Made by a program: the position numbers and the translations under genes. The notes beneath the pieces were generated by a model that saw only the letters and a list, made by a program, of their open reading frames with translations, made no database searches and was not told where the DNA came from. A DNA stretch of 64,000 nt from Glandiceps talaboti (taxonomy: Eukaryota; Hemichordata; Enteropneusta; Spengelidae), in NCBI RefSeq assembly GCF_964340395.1, contig NC_135564.1, positions 2,705,001-2,769,000 of the forward strand, read 5' to 3'. Below, piece after piece: positions 49,961-64,000 of the stretch (position 1 is the stretch's first letter; each line of letters opens with the position of its first letter).

Positions 49961-52900
49961 TTGTGTAATGTGATCAAATGCATATTTGCATATATGTCCT
50001 CAACTTTGATATCATACGACAATAAAGATTTGATATTGAAATGTTGATAAAGCATGTTATACTCCTTTCCATTCCAAGGTTACGATTAAAAAAAAATTAT
50101 CTGAGTAAGAATTGTGCACAATTTTAACTCATAAAGGCAAATCTATTCTCCTGTGTAAAGCAAGGCTGGAAGCCGATAATTGGTTTTAATTGCTCAATGA
50201 GGTATAGCAAGGTTGTAGTTTTGTGTTGTGTAGTGCTATTAGGACTGCTTCAGTGCCAAATTCAACAGTCATGCAATGTGCATCATGCATGCATCATTGG
50301 TGAGATCATGTTGAAGGTAGGATGAACCTTGGGGAATACTTGTTACTAAAATAGTGTCACTGGCACTGAAGCACGCTTGATGTGGTTTTCATGTTGTCAA
50401 TGAATCAATACAGTAGCCTTAGGTATTTAAGCTTGGCCACAGGCAGGTTTAAACTTAGCACAGACCCTTAATACTTGTAGTAGTAATATTATAAGTAAAA
50501 GGGTCAACATGTCAATCCATGCCAGGACAGTATTATTTCCTTACAGGCTTAACTTAGCCCAATCTTGTATATTTAATTGAGAGTTGATACACATATTTGA
50601 GGGTTGATGAAATGAAAATCACCAACTTGCCCCAATTTACACTGGCCACCGACTTGACGTGGTGAGGGTTAATGGAGGGATAGGTAACTGGTTGAGTGTG
50701 AAATGAAGAAAATCTTGATGCTCAAGACTGATGTTTGATGACACAAACATTTTCCTGTACAAAATATCCAGTGCATACAGTACAGTTGTTGCTTCATGTG
50801 AATCTTCTGCTTGTGAATCTTCACTGTTGAGTGAATCTAATGGAAATGTCTAGTTCATCAACTTAGGTAGACTGAAAAGATTTCCCATATTATGTCTGTA
50901 CAAAGTATAGTAAGCCACACTACTATCCCTTATGCCACACAACAATGAGCAATGTGGAGAGTACACAACAATAAATCTTTCAATCTATGAACATGGTAGA
51001 CTCAAAATTCATAGTTTCATTGTCAGTAGTTTGTTACTCCAGATATGCTACATCTCTTGCAGAATACTGAGCAGTTTTGGACCAAAATTTGCAACCTACG
51101 ACAAACTCAACCTAAACATGAGTTGCATTCTGACTATATTTTCTCAAGGATGGTTATGGTAACAATGAATTCTGACTTGGTACCTGGAAGCAGGGACGTA
51201 TAAACAGACAGTTATATGTCCCTGTTGGAAGACAACCTGTACCATACAGACAGTAAGTAGATATCCCATTAAGATGTACCAAGACAGGTCCACGACTGTC
51301 CACAACAGAGACTACAGTCTGACATACTCAAGAGTAATACATCATAAATCAACAAAGTAAGACACAATGGTATCCTTGTGAGTCTCTCCTCTAACTCTTG
51401 TTAGATGGTTGATCAATGGACCATTTTCTAGCCTGTTATTTACACACCTTGAAGTGCAATTATCAAAGGAAAGTAGCTGCCTGTATGACCTGCAGGACAA
51501 CCATACCTGTATGTGATGCCTGGCTATCTTTCTCTCCCTGCTTACTACCAGTAAAACATCTAGTGAGATTAAATTTAGTGTTATAGAACTACTATGATTG
51601 TTCATTATGCTTTGTTAAGCATACACAATTTTATCAGAAATATAAACATTTTCTCTATCATTTTTACTAGGCACAATTCTCATTGTGACAGGTAAATGGC
51701 ACATATACTTTTCAAAATGATCAAAACGTTTGGCATAGAAAAATAAGCATGACGTATGAAGACTTGTGTCTAAATTTTATGTCGATATTTAGCGACTGTA
51801 AAGTTACCCTAGAGGCTACATGTGTATCTGTAGCTTTGAATCCAAAGAAATTCACATTGTATGGATAGCCTCAGCACAATAAATGCCAAGTTGATGTAAA
51901 AGGATGCTGGGTGATGGAAATCTTTCTCTAGTTTGAGTAAAGTTCACGAGGCATAGTAAATACCCTGATACTTTGATCAACTGAATCAGCATGTATACAT
52001 GTACTATGACAAAGCACAATCTATCCATAGATGACAAATGCAGGTAGAATATTTTCCTGTCGTATTTATTATGTCATTCAGAAATGTTAAAATAATCTAC
52101 TAGTTACTATTCTTTCAAGTCACACATTCACAAGAGGTAGAATGTACAGAAACAAATTTTTAGTCTCTGTTATTTTAATGAGATGATGTTTATTATAACT
52201 CGCATGATGGAATAACTCTCTACACACGCTGTGTAAAAAGTGTGTATATAGTTAAACTTACATCTACAAAGAATGAAAAATGTTATACCTATTGTGTTAT
52301 ACCTGATTGTTATTGCATTTTAGAGCAAAATCCAAATTGTGTATCCTGGTTACAAGGAATCATAAATAAATGAATAATTCCACAATTCAAAATTGACTGA
52401 TGAATTCCATCCATATTTTCATTTTGAACAACAACACGATTTGTATATTCAAATTAATTACTTCTATTTATATTGGCACGCGATTTTTCCCAAGGCTTTT
52501 ACCACAGTTGATTACACCATGTGATTTCTTGTCAACAATAGTGGTTAAATTAATACGCACAATAAACTGAATGAATTTTGTGTGATTCTTTATCACGATT
52601 CTGTCATCCTTTCTGGTGTCAATACTGAGGAAATTACAAATTTGTTGATTTAATAACTCATTAATATGTATGAATACATAAAAGGTTAACAGTATTACGC
52701 TGGACATAGCCTTTGGCATTTACAATTATGAGGCATTAGGTATGATGGAACCACAATAAAGCTTTCTTGTGCAAAGACCATAGAATAGAATGTTGAAGAC
52801 AACACAAACTTTGTTGTTCTCGCTACCATATACCAGTGTGACAGATGGTTGTGAAACATGTACCAAAGAATTGTATGTCGACATATTAGTGCACCTTGAA

Positions 52901-53432
52901 AACAACACAAATCAAATTGTGTGTAGTAGGAGAAAAAATTGAAATAAGTTTAGAGGTTAACGAGCTGGGAGCTATAGAATGAATAGACATTGCTGGGGGC
53001 TATAGATGAATTGTGTGAGAAATCATAGGGAAGGTACCACCCAGCATGTATCTACTAATACTGTCAACAATCCAACAAATGTGATTAATCTCTTGTTTTC
53101 ACAATGGAGGGGATTATTCTGATTTCCAAGAACACACCTTCTGGTTCTCACACTAAATCTTATGAGGAGTCGTTCTCTGATTATAGTCAGAAAACGTTCA
53201 TTATTCAGTGATTTCTGATGTTTAATTTTTGTTATCAATGATCCAAGACTTGCAAATCATAAAGGGGACACATCAATCATTGTACATACATGTACACTAT
53301 GAAACAAGCTACTTCATCACTTCAGTGCCGGTTTGAAGGTTTCATGAATTTTAAACTACAAAACATAGAGTTTTATAGAATTGGTAACACTTAATTCATT
53401 CAAAATCTTTGTTCCTTGTAAACGTTACGACC

Positions 53433-53624
53433 ATGAAAAGGGGAATAAATTTAATTTTATTGCCAAGTTCATTGTTTATTGGATTCATTATCATGATGTT
53501 GATATTGGTGGAAATCCTTGGCAAACAAAGAACAATTCCATGGTTGGCTGACACTGAAGGCCGATTTGTTGACATTGGTAGAGGCAGAATAAAAGAAAGT
53601 TTATTACCATGGATGTCTCTGTAA
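53433..53624 (+). CDS. possible 63-aa single-pass membrane microprotein ORF (doubtful)
   Basis: The ATG in ACGACCATGAAAAGG has a good context. The 63 codons give a basic start, one strongly hydrophobic segment (residues 6-29, INLILLPSSLFIGFIIMMLI onward) and a mixed-charge tail (GKQRTIPWLADTEGRFVDIG onward). A 95-aa ORF overlaps on the other strand. It lies inside intron 1 on the opposite strand to the gene. I do not recognise it; it may be a nested small gene, a decayed insertion, or chance. Confidence 0.15.
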   Translation: MKRGINLILLPSSLFIGFIIMMLILVEILGKQRTIPWLADTEGRFVDIGRGRIKESLLPWMSL

Positions 53625-55429
53625 AAAGAAATGTTGCTATTGTTTGGGAAATTGTCACTGACTAAGTACATGTATACAGACACAGTAAATGATAGGGGAT
53701 ATCACATGAATGACAAGATTGAGTTAGAGAGGTCATTGGCTCCTTTGTGATGGTCAAAACATGATAAAGATGACACTCTGAAAGATACACTTTCAAAATC
53801 AAGACTAATTTAGCCTGACAATGATGCATCTTCAGCCCTTGTATGCCATGATACCATGCCTGAATACTGTAGCATACCAATATTGTGTATGTCGTATTTC
53901 ATTATGAGGCAAGGAAATGTGATGAAATACACCATTACCATTAGAATATGACCACAGGATTGTAGGAAGGGAGTTGAATAAGGCAGTATTTAGTCATGTA
54001 ATACTGTCACTACTCAAGTAGCCGTGGGAATTTTGAATATACTTAAATTACTACAAAGGCTAATTGTCAGGTACACAATAAAAGTTGGAATCTGCTTGCC
54101 ATTCTAAACAGTTTCACTAATTGAACTGCATTTTAAACCTTGATTTTAATAACTTTCTTACGTTTTAAGGAGTGTTTAAAGGAGAAAAATCTTTTAAAGA
54201 CAAGGTACAATCCAGAGTTCTCCAAACCTACTTGAAAGTGTCTAAATAAAGTAGCTAGGAGACCACTTGACTTATCTCAGCTATTCTTTCAAATGACTTG
54301 AATCAACAACGACCAATTTACACTGTAGTAATACTTTCTCAAGGTAAGAAGATGTTTGCCTCCAATTGCAGTTAGTAAATTTGAGTTAGCCCTAATGATA
54401 TGTTTGTATTACAGTCACATTTCCTGCCCTTTTCTAACAACTGTCCTTTCACTTCTTTGTTTCAACGAAAACACAAACAAAACTTTTGACACGTTGACAA
54501 TCAAAGAAGACACTTTCTGTCATTGTATTCTTTATTATTATTAAAAACATGAAAGAAGCATGTTGGCTGTGCAATAGCATAGTGACAGGTTGGACTTTAA
54601 TTCAATTGTTGTATGGCTTTTCATTAAAGTTATACATTAACCTTTCCCCATAGACATTCAAATATAACTCTCCTTTTTAGTGGTAACTGTTTATACATAA
54701 CAATAGTAGTGGTAAATGTTTCAAATCTAACAATCAAAGCTAAAATTATTTAAAAGCCAATGATTCACTCCCATGACAAGTTCTTGTATATGTGCTACCT
54801 TACATTAGTGGTGTTGGGGTTCACTCTCTAGATTCTCCTTCTGGACCAATTTTACATGTTAGTGGTGGAGGGGGGGGGGGGTCACTCTCTTGTTCTGGAC
54901 TAACTTTTTCTATAACTGTAACCATGGAGGTAATCTCTCCTTAAAGTTACACCTCTATGCTCTAACAGAAAACAGTTTTTCAAACCCAAAGTCTAACAGT
55001 TATATATGACTAATCTGACATAGGTCTTTAACTAAGCAGGTTTCAGCAAACAATTCTGGAGCAATGTTTAGTCACGGTTTTGACACACTAGCAGTTCAAC
55101 TTAGTTACATTGTAAGCACCTAGTTGACAGTCCTCTTGAAAACTCTGTTAAGGACCGTTGGCCAGGACAATCTGAAACTCAATGGTACTTATTATACATA
55201 ATCTATGTTGAACTATACTCTCAGCTATCTATAGTTGAACTGCTTGTGTGTGTTTTTATCATTGCAGCTCCGGCACTATATCTAGTTGAGAATTCCCTAT
55301 ATTGAAAGATAAACCATGAAAGTTAACAAGTGGATAATCATTTTGAGTGAAAAAAGAAATTGTTTGAGTCTTCTTATCTGCCATGTCATTCAAAGGTTAC
55401 ACTTGTCTTGGAGTGTAGTCAAGGGACCA

Positions 55430-55594
55430 TAGTCCAGTTTCTATACATTACAATTTATACCTCCACTCAGTGGTTTAGTTAGAAATCATGTTGGCATTAC
55501 ACCTACAGTCTTAGTCTAGTTCCTATACAGTATCGCTACAATTTATACCTCCACTTGGTGGTTCAGTTAGAAATCACGTTGGTATCCAGACTAA
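55430..55594. repeat. family A element, two-unit copy
   Basis: Two head-to-tail units of TAGTCCAGTTTCTATACATT or TAGTCTAGTTCCTATACAGT with TTAGTTAGAAATCATGTTGG, ending ATCCAGACTAA. It links the 46-bp module of the array at 1-784 with the TTAGTTAGAAACCATG module. Confidence 0.75.
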
Positions 55595-56690
55595 GGGTCT
55601 ATGGCTGAAACTTACAACTTATAAATGAAAGCAAATCACTTGATATTCACCCCAAACAAACATTATCTTTAAAATATTCAGTTTGATTCTTGAAGAAGTA
55701 CACTTCTATGTTAATTAAAACATAGACAATCAAAAGAAACCATTTCTATTGTCTATATTGTTAAAATATTTCTGAAGAATCACTGTATAATACAGTATTA
55801 AAACAGTAAAGTTAGCTAGCTGCTGACCTGTGTCGATGAATCATTGTTCATAGGCTTGTGAGTACAAAGATCACACTCGAACTTTAAAAAAAAACATTGC
55901 ATTAAGCGACATTAATGGATATTCATTGTGACCACAAAAGTAGAGGTATCAAGGTGTCAGTTTATTGTCTATAGTCAGCTGAATTTTAAGGATCTTGTAT
56001 CACCATGAAGACACTTCCTTAAACTGGTATTAAATACCAGGGTGTCAATTTGTCACTGTTCATCCAATATAGTGTGTGAATTCTGATGAAATGGCACTTG
56101 TAAGCTAAAATCTTCTTTCACCCAAGGGGCTATTTGTTTGTACACAAAGTGATTACTAGTTAAGAGAAGTCAGTTTCAATTCATTGCCTGATGTTTACTA
56201 TAGTACTGCACATAATATAGTTTAAGCCATGGGATTCAATCCCAGGTTCTTGCATTACTGATATTTTATCAGTAGAGCCACTCTTTGTGTTTTTGGGACC
56301 AACTTTTTCTAATATAAGCTCTGCCAGATAACTGTTTTTCTCAGCCAAATTTTAATCCTAATCCGAAATGGGCCTTCGAATCATAAATGATACGAGTCTT
56401 AGTATTAAATTTAACTTTTGTTCCAAACATAAGGTCACGTGTACTGAATAGTGGGGGTCAATCTGTTGACAAAGACTGAAGCATACAGGTGAAATTTCAG
56501 GTAAAATTTTCAAGTTATGTTTGGAACAAAAATTAAATTTAATACTATGGTTCACCAACACAGATGAATTTCCATTTGATGATACATGTAAGAGTCTTGT
56601 CTATGCTACTTTACCTATCAAATACACTGCTGGATTTTCACATCACATACAATTTTAATACCAATGTTACTCATCATTTTGAAATAAATG

Positions 56691-56743
56691 GGAGGCTTGT
56701 TAAGAACGTTGCCATAAAACAGGCCGTGGTTTGCAACGATGTA
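56691..56743. repeat. fragment of the CTCGCAAACC MITE
   Basis: GGAGGCTTGTTAAGAACGTT then GCCATAAAACAGGCCGTGGT matches the inside and right end of the nested element at 34796-34903 with few changes. Confidence 0.6.
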
Positions 56744-59700
56744 TCACATCATGATTGTCATTGCACACATTTCTTAGAATTTCACAAACTCTTCTTGTAC
56801 ATGCATAGTTACAAGCACTGAAAAATTCCCATTATTCTCACAGTGATAGACAGTGAGAGTAAGACTCCCTCCATCTACTCACAAGATGAAGTCTGCAATA
56901 TATTGGATGGTAGTGACTCATACCTATTAATATGAGATTCATGCGGTGACACCCAAGTACTAATCTACATATGAGGCTATGTTGGAATCATCATTCAATA
57001 AGATTACCGTGTTGCAATTTTACGTGATTTTCTACAAGCCTATCAGTTGACTATCTATCTAGGTTGTCTGCATTATCAAGCTGTCTCATTCATAAACCAA
57101 ACTGTCTGCATGTCTGTATATTGACTTTCAGTTGTGTTTAACTGCAGTGACACTCTTCAAAACCTTTTAGCAATTGTTTGCAGTATGGGCGTATTGGATA
57201 TTGTAGTGGGCAAACTTTTCGCTGTTCGGGTTAAATAAACAGCAAATTTTCAAAAATGTGTAGCTGTACTTTGGCATGTACTTTTATCAAGTGTGTGTTT
57301 AGAATTCAATGAAACATAATGTAATTGAAACAACACGTTTTTATACTTTGCACTTTAATTTGACAAAGAAATTTGAAAAAGAAAGATCTTTAAATAAAAA
57401 CATTTTTCAAATCCCACTTTTGTATTTCCCAAAGGACAGATACTGACTGCTGTGTAAGGCTTCATTTATAAATTGAATTCTATGGGTTTATTCAGCAAAG
57501 ATGTAAATTAATTAATCAATGTCTACCCTGAGTGGTGTCAATGTCCTAACCAAAGTACACATCAAAAGTAAACAAGAAGAACCAATATATGATACTTCAA
57601 ATACAGTTAGCTTTTTAGTTGAAGATAAAGTTTGCCTTTCGTCTGGTCTATCATATGTAATCAAGCCATACACAGAACAATGATCATTTAATGTGTGTGA
57701 ACACTGAATAGGCATGAACTATTCCAGGGTCAAACATTATATAGAAATCTACCACTTACAGAAAAGGTTGTACAAATACCACAAGCAGTTTATATGTATA
57801 TTCGGAGTAAACTTTCAATATAAATGTCTTTTTCAATCAAACAGCTGGTAGGGCGTTTCATTTTCAAAGCAAACTTAAAATGTAAATGTCTTTAAAGAAC
57901 CTTTTAGTGGTTAGTATTCAATTCTGATGTGAACTTTTCACTGACCCTCTTTTCCTTTTGCTTACAAAATGCAAAATAAATGAGTTGGTGAAATAACTTT
58001 TACTCTAGCAATGAAAACATATCAGCATAATGAGTATGCTTTATTCACATTGTAATTTGGGGACTTGCAGTTTATATATACCACTTACTATCAGTCTTGC
58101 AGTTTTTATATACCACTCAATTCAGCTATCTGTGAGAACTGAGGCAGATGAGATTACAGAGCTGTAACTCTTAATATTTTTTTTCTGTTAATTTAATGAA
58201 ACGGTAACCAATTTGTTAATTTTAATTTCTTGTCAATCTGCATTATATGTACTGTGGGCTAATGATAAACCGACCATGTTGCAGTACAGGTTGGAGAGTT
58301 GAGATTATAATGTGTAGGGCTTGAAAATAACATAACGTTGTCAGTTCTTAACAGTATCTTATACAGGCAGTTGAACTTGTGAACTTCATGAAACAAGTAG
58401 GTTCTTTTCAAGGAAGGCCAGTGACCTCCCAGGGTCTATGGTTGCAACAAGCATCTCTTTAAATTTATTAATGAATATTTCATAAGTTGGGATGTCCTTG
58501 CTCTGACCACCCTCAGGCTTTAATATTGTTTACAAACCAAACATTGTTAAGAAGGCCAAAATGTGAAACTGTCTTGTTATTTTGCACCTCTGGTACAACT
58601 GTATGTGACCTTTACAAACTTTTGATCATAGCTATTGAACAATACCATATGTTGTTTTTTTCATAAATTGCCTGGGTAGACAGCAAAAGTAAAAGAAACC
58701 TCAGTTTTATTATTTTTGAGTAACTATACATACGCAGGAATTAAGAATGTATTAGTAATGATGACAGCTGCATCTTTCCACGAAAAAACATGCAATTGAA
58801 GTGTTAAAATTATTACAATAAATTAATACATTATTAAGGGTAAAATATTGCTTGTCACACCAATTTGAGTCTAAGTAATCCGAACAAAATGTCACTTTCC
58901 ATAGTGAAAAGGTTAATAAAAATAGACAGTTTGCCTCTAAAGCAAAACAAAACAAAGTATAAACAAACTTCTCAAACTTCAAAGAAGAATAGGTGCCTAC
59001 AACAAAACAAGTGACCATGTCATACAACAAAGAAAGGTGGCTATTGTTTAGGAGTAGGGTTTCCTGTTGATAGTGAGGAAATAACAAACAATTGCATTCA
59101 TGTGAAACAGGTTTCCTTTGTTGTGCGATACATCATGCTGGAGAATCACCATCTGACTACAGTTGAACTGTCAAACTAGAGGACATTAAGTCAATGACCA
59201 ACTCTCTGTGGAAATCAACAAAACCAGTTCATCAAAACCTGGACAGGTTTTCCTACCCTGAATGTGTGGTGATGTATGCAAGATCCTAGAATAATGTCTG
59301 GTATAATGGTATTGCATAATAGTTTCCTTAAAACTGTATTTTAACCAATCTTTTCTTCATTCCAAAACTCAGTACTTGAATGAAACAGTGAGAAAAAAAT
59401 ATCCTTTTCAATTTTAAAAAAATACTAATTAAGCTAACAACAAGCAATTGCATATTTTAATACTGGAGGATGAATACTGCTATGCATGAATGAACAAGTA
59501 GTGGTGATCATGGTGGTGGATGCAGGGGATGAATGAACTCAGGGACATGAAAAACAGACAGCCATATAATACATTTCATGACTGTTACCAGTTGGAAAAC
59601 CAAGGAATAAAGTTATTGTCTGGTTCAATATTTACAAAGTCAAAACTGCTCATTTAATAGCCCCTATCCTTTTCCACTGTCTGGGTTTTCCAGAAGTGAC

Positions 59701-60800
59701 TGTATACTGTTAGTAACTGAGTACACATAATACATTACACTGGCCAAAATAAACTTACAGTTCTAAATATACATTATTCGAAAGTTGACTTGGTGTAAAA
59801 AAAAAAAGAAGCCATCAGGTACTCCATGCTCTGATAGCTCCAGTCAAAACAAATTTGTGAAATGACAAAACACTTCTGAGTTCTCTGTATTTTGTTTTAC
59901 CACTGGAACGCCACTGCTCGCTCTGTTGCGTTGCAAATATAGCTTGATCATAAAGAGAATAGGAGTGAAAATGGAACGTGTGTGAATTTTATGGAGAACA
60001 CAGAGCTACAGACTCATCTGAGCTGAAACTAAATTCTATGACTGTACTTCCAAATTGAATATATTTATACTACTTTCGACATTCAATACTTCGCCGTCTT
60101 AAGAAGTATCTGGTACGGGTAGAAACATGATACATGATCAATTTAATTTTTTTAAGTATCACATGAACGTTACTTCTTCACTCATATCCGTCTGCTAGCT
60201 CTTTTATCGAAGATATGTTACTTGATATCTGGCTTTTAGGAACACCAAATTTCTTGATCGCCATTGTACACGATCACTTCGACAAGGTAACTAATACAAT
60301 TGTGATACTTAGAGGTAATTACTAGTTTTTTCTTTTCAGTAGTGTTATTATTAGGCTTATATAAAACTGTAATCCAGACGAGTGCTATAGAAGTAGTACA
60401 TTGTAAACGAGCAGTGTGCCCAGTCACGTATCGATCGAGCTATCGTCCCTCCCACTTTCTGCGATAACAACGATACTACATACTAGTAACCACTTTCAGG
60501 CAATCTCAGTGCCGACAAATTCTGTAACATCTTAAATATTTTTGTTTCATTTTCATGGAGCACGCACTTTTAGCAAACAAATCTGAATGCTACTTTCAAA
60601 GTGACAAACTGAGAGAAGAAAAGTCGATAGTAAACCGTGAAAGACGGATACAAGTTTATATTGAATGGGATTTAAACTTAAAGCCAAGATGAATTAACGT
60701 CAACTTCGAACTTCACTTTCAACTGCCTCGCAGCAATTTATTGTAGGATCACATAATTTTCAATTTCCGTTTATCTGTACACTACACCTGCACGTCTTTA

Positions 60801-61170
<370 letters not shown>

Positions 61171-61491
61171 CACTGCCTCTTGAGACAAGGTGAAAAACAA
61201 CAAATCACGATTGTTTACAAAATGTTGTTATATAAACAAACTGAAACTTACGCACAACTTTTTGGAGGATTTTTTTCCTTCTAATTAATAAGCATTTACA
61301 GTATAATAGTAATAAAATGAAGAAGAAATAACGTGTATGAGTAAAACAATGCTTTGTATTATTGGTCATTTTGGAAGTGATGTATAAAACATGCCAGAGA
61401 ACCATCTCAGATACAAAATGCATGAAACTTAAAGATATTTTTGTCTATGATCGTAATTAATTACGTTCATCAAAACATTACTTTTTTAAGA

Positions 61492-61499
61492 TGACGTCA
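61492..61499. promoter_or_regulatory. perfect CRE palindrome TGACGTCA
   Basis: The full 8-bp CREB/ATF consensus lies 476 bases upstream of the start codon. CpG is scarce in this flank, so its retention is notable, but a single 8-mer can occur by chance. Confidence 0.35.
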
Positions 61500-62739
61500 C
61501 ATTATTTCCCAGCGTAATTTGTCACATATTATCAATTAAATATGCAAATCACTCACAGTCAGTCTAAAACTAAAGTTCTATCAAAACGGTAATCTCAACT
61601 TTTAATATGAGACAGTGCAATTTTGAGATTTGAAGGAATTTCAACATTATTTTGCATCCCTTTTCTTTTTCAGAGTAATTTTACAACTAGTTATGTTATT
61701 CAGTTTTCCCCAAAATATTACTTTTCAAGGAAAGTCCTGTCAACAATAAAATATGTTATGAACTATGGAATGGATAAGCAAAAAGCATAGAGCATGGCAA
61801 ACACTACAATTTTTTTTTTAAATCTAGAGTTAGAGGAACTAATTATGTAAGAGACAATATATTTTCTATCGTCTTTTGGTTATAGCACAGATAATTGATT
61901 GTGTAAACCTGGATCTAAAGATTTATTTTCACTTTTTTCATTGGAAAACAAAAACACAATAATAAGTAGTAACTAAAACGCCTTCTTGTTTACAAACACA
62001 ATGTACCAGTCTGGTAATTAGTCAAAATTTAACAAGCTGAAGGCTAAAATTGTAAACTTAAACTTAAACTTAATAACTTAATATTGTACTTTGATTACAT
62101 TTTCACTGTCTTTGAATTACGATTTGACTTCTAAAAACAGAAGTATGTCCTTGAAATGTTAATAAAATTCCTGAATTGTGACCTCAAAGAGTTACTGCTG
62201 TGACCTTATTATGTAATATACAATTTATAGCATAGACTATAGATGAATCGTCCACCACAGTCCTTGAGAGACTTTTTTTAGTCTTATAAATCTTCAAATG
62301 TTGTGAGTTTGTAATTTACATTTAGTTTATGATAGGAAAATGTTGCCCTTCATTTTTCCCCAATTACTAGTACTCTAGCTCCCAAGGTTGGGCGTATACA
62401 TGCACAGACTGTTTCAAAATCAATCACTCATGTTATCAGTTCGTGTTTTTGAAAAGTTAGTTTAATTCAAAGAAGAAAGTCTGCTTATAAAGAACGTCAA
62501 AGATGAATGGCGAAATCAAATTAATTATTCAATTACCAGTCTATGCTTTCTAAGCCTGGATTCACATATTGTTAGCACCATCTTACACTGTTACAGTCAA
62601 ACATTGCACCAAGAGATCATGTTGTTCTGGTGTGTGAGAATTAAAATACCAAGAAAGGTAAGTAAATGTACACAGAAAATACTCCTATCTTTGTCTCACA
62701 TCAACATCCATCAGGATTAAACAAACTATTTAAAAGAAA

Positions 62740-62850
62740 ATAACAATAATAATATTTATTTCTTAAAAAACGCCTTCCATGTAAAAAGACATCTCAAGGC
62801 GCTGTACAACACAATCATAAAACATACGTAATAATCAGTAAAATCAGAAC
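62740..62850. repeat. dispersed repeat fragment (AAGGCGCTGTACAA word)
   Basis: AATAATATTTATTTCTTAAA, ACGCCTTCCATGTAAAAAGA and CATCTCAAGGCGCTGTACAA resemble a widespread invertebrate interspersed repeat tail, with an AAT-type simple repeat at its end. The family is not assigned. Confidence 0.45.
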
Positions 62851-63450
62851 CCAAAAACGTGAAGGGAAAAAATGAACAGAACAGTTTAAGAATAAGATAT
62901 CTATGAAAGGTAGCTGTCAGGTGTTATATTCATCAAACTAGCTACAAGCATAAGAAACATAATATCCCAAGGCACAATCGTCAGTTCAAATGAAAAATTA
63001 TAAGTTTTTAAGTAGGGCAAGTGTTCATTATAATGTCGTCATTAGATGCATTATAATTTATAGATTAAGATTAACACCACTTGACCTTGTTATGTTTGCA
63101 ATTATCCCTATCTCTAAATATTACATTATATAAAAGTTTAATCTTCAGCGATCTATTATCTCTATTATAACTGCAATACCTTTAAGTAGGACATATCTTG
63201 GCCAGTTGTCTTACATATAATAACTAATTATACTCTTAATGCTGTATGTGATCCTTGAGTATTTGTAATCCCCCCCCCCCTCAGTAAAACTAAAATGTTT
63301 ATAGACAGTATATGTCATATGAATTTTTATGATGGTATTAAACTGATGACAAATGTTTGGATTTAATATACCTATGAAAGCTGTACTTGTTGTAACTGGA
63401 GTATTTTGGGGATCGTTTTGTTTCATATCATATAGGCTTGATGTTACACA

Positions 63451-63723
63451 CAGGGGCCTCAGGCTCAGTTAGTTTTGTTTATGAAACAAACAAATGCAAA
63501 CAAACAAATAAATAAATAAATAAACAAACAAACTCATAAACAAATAAAAACACACAAATAAATAAATAAATAAACAAGCAAACAAACAAATACTGACCCC
63601 CAAAATAGTCACAATTGTGATTATTTTGTTTGTTTGTTTGTTTGTTTGTTTGTTTGTTTATTCATTTATTTGTTAGTATTTGTTTGTTTTCGTAAACAAA
63701 ACTTACTGAGCCTGAGCCCCCTG
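63451..63723. mobile_element. 273-bp foldback element with AAAC/TTTG arms
   Basis: Left end CAGGGGCCTCAGGCTCAGTT; the reverse complement of the right end is CAGGGGGCTCAGGCTCAGTA. Both continue into AGTTTTGTTTA and then into (AAAC/AAAT)n on the left and (TTTG/TTTA)n on the right. GTTACACA (63443-63450) and GTTATACA (63726-63733) look like an imperfect 8-bp target duplication, as for hAT elements. Confidence 0.72.
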
Positions 63724-64000
63724 TGGTTATACATTGAATTATATTGAATCACCTCTAGGTAAACTATGAGAGTCACTGTACACCGTATGTGATAGCATAA
63801 AGATGATGAGATATAACATTGAGTTATTACCTACTAGTAAAATAAGAAGGATAGTTTTTACACCATATTTTGATCTCTTTAATGCATTACTTATTATATA
63901 AAATACAGACATCAATAATAGATTATCAGGCACAGCAGTTGTTTATTTTAAAATTAGAAATCAATTTTTAGTAAATGCATAGTTGTTTATTGTTTCAGGT

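Larger units (their letters stand above)
61171..64000. other. 5' flank of the ENTREP-like gene
   Basis: AT-rich DNA with a CRE palindrome, a retroelement-like fragment (62740) and one foldback element (63451). There is no ORF of note on either strand and no sign of a divergent gene starting near the promoter. Confidence 0.65.

Overview
The window is AT-rich animal nuclear DNA: spliced, repeat-dense and intron-dominated. Microsatellites, many short inverted-repeat elements, a tRNA-derived SINE and scarce CpG outside one promoter-like patch all fit an invertebrate metazoan. The abundance of ACATGTA-type words and the repeat styles suggest a marine bilaterian, possibly a non-vertebrate deuterostome such as a hemichordate, but the species is not determined. 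There are no bacterial-style operons.

One gene is recognisable. It lies on the minus strand and spans at least 61016 down to 8316. Four coding exons are supported by reading frame, GT/AG splice sites and protein content: 60816-61016, 26562-26618, 11676-12017 and 8316-8606. All three internal junctions are phase 0. Joined, they give 297 residues: a CD20-like four-helix membrane module with a cysteine-rich loop between helices 3 and 4, then a proline-rich cytoplasmic tail with three PPxY motifs. From memory of the family this is ENTREP/FAM189 (endosomal transmembrane epsin interactor), whose vertebrate member ENTREP1 binds the HECT E3 ligase ITCH through PPxY motifs. The 3' end is not resolved. 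Two adjoining ORF segments with compatible splice sites at 2465-2800 are weak candidates for later exons, of this gene or of a neighbour.

Layout: 1-8315 is the 3' part of the locus or downstream DNA, opening with a 46-bp tandem array. 8316-12017 holds exons 4 and 3 and a 3.1-kb intron. 12018-26561 is a 14.5-kb intron with several tandem arrays and a hAT-like MITE. 26619-60815 is a 34-kb first intron, the richest in foldback/MITE elements, long microsatellites and a SINE. 60816-61170 is exon 1 with a CpG-containing, TATA-less promoter region, and 61171-64000 is upstream flank.

The most unusual content is non-coding: several unrelated foldback families (many sharing a TAGTCTAG-like terminus), a near-perfect 344-bp palindrome flanked by TTAA, a MITE nested inside another MITE, and a 250-bp repeat of alternating palindromes that is open on both strands. 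No RNA gene, CRISPR array or intact autonomous transposon was found.
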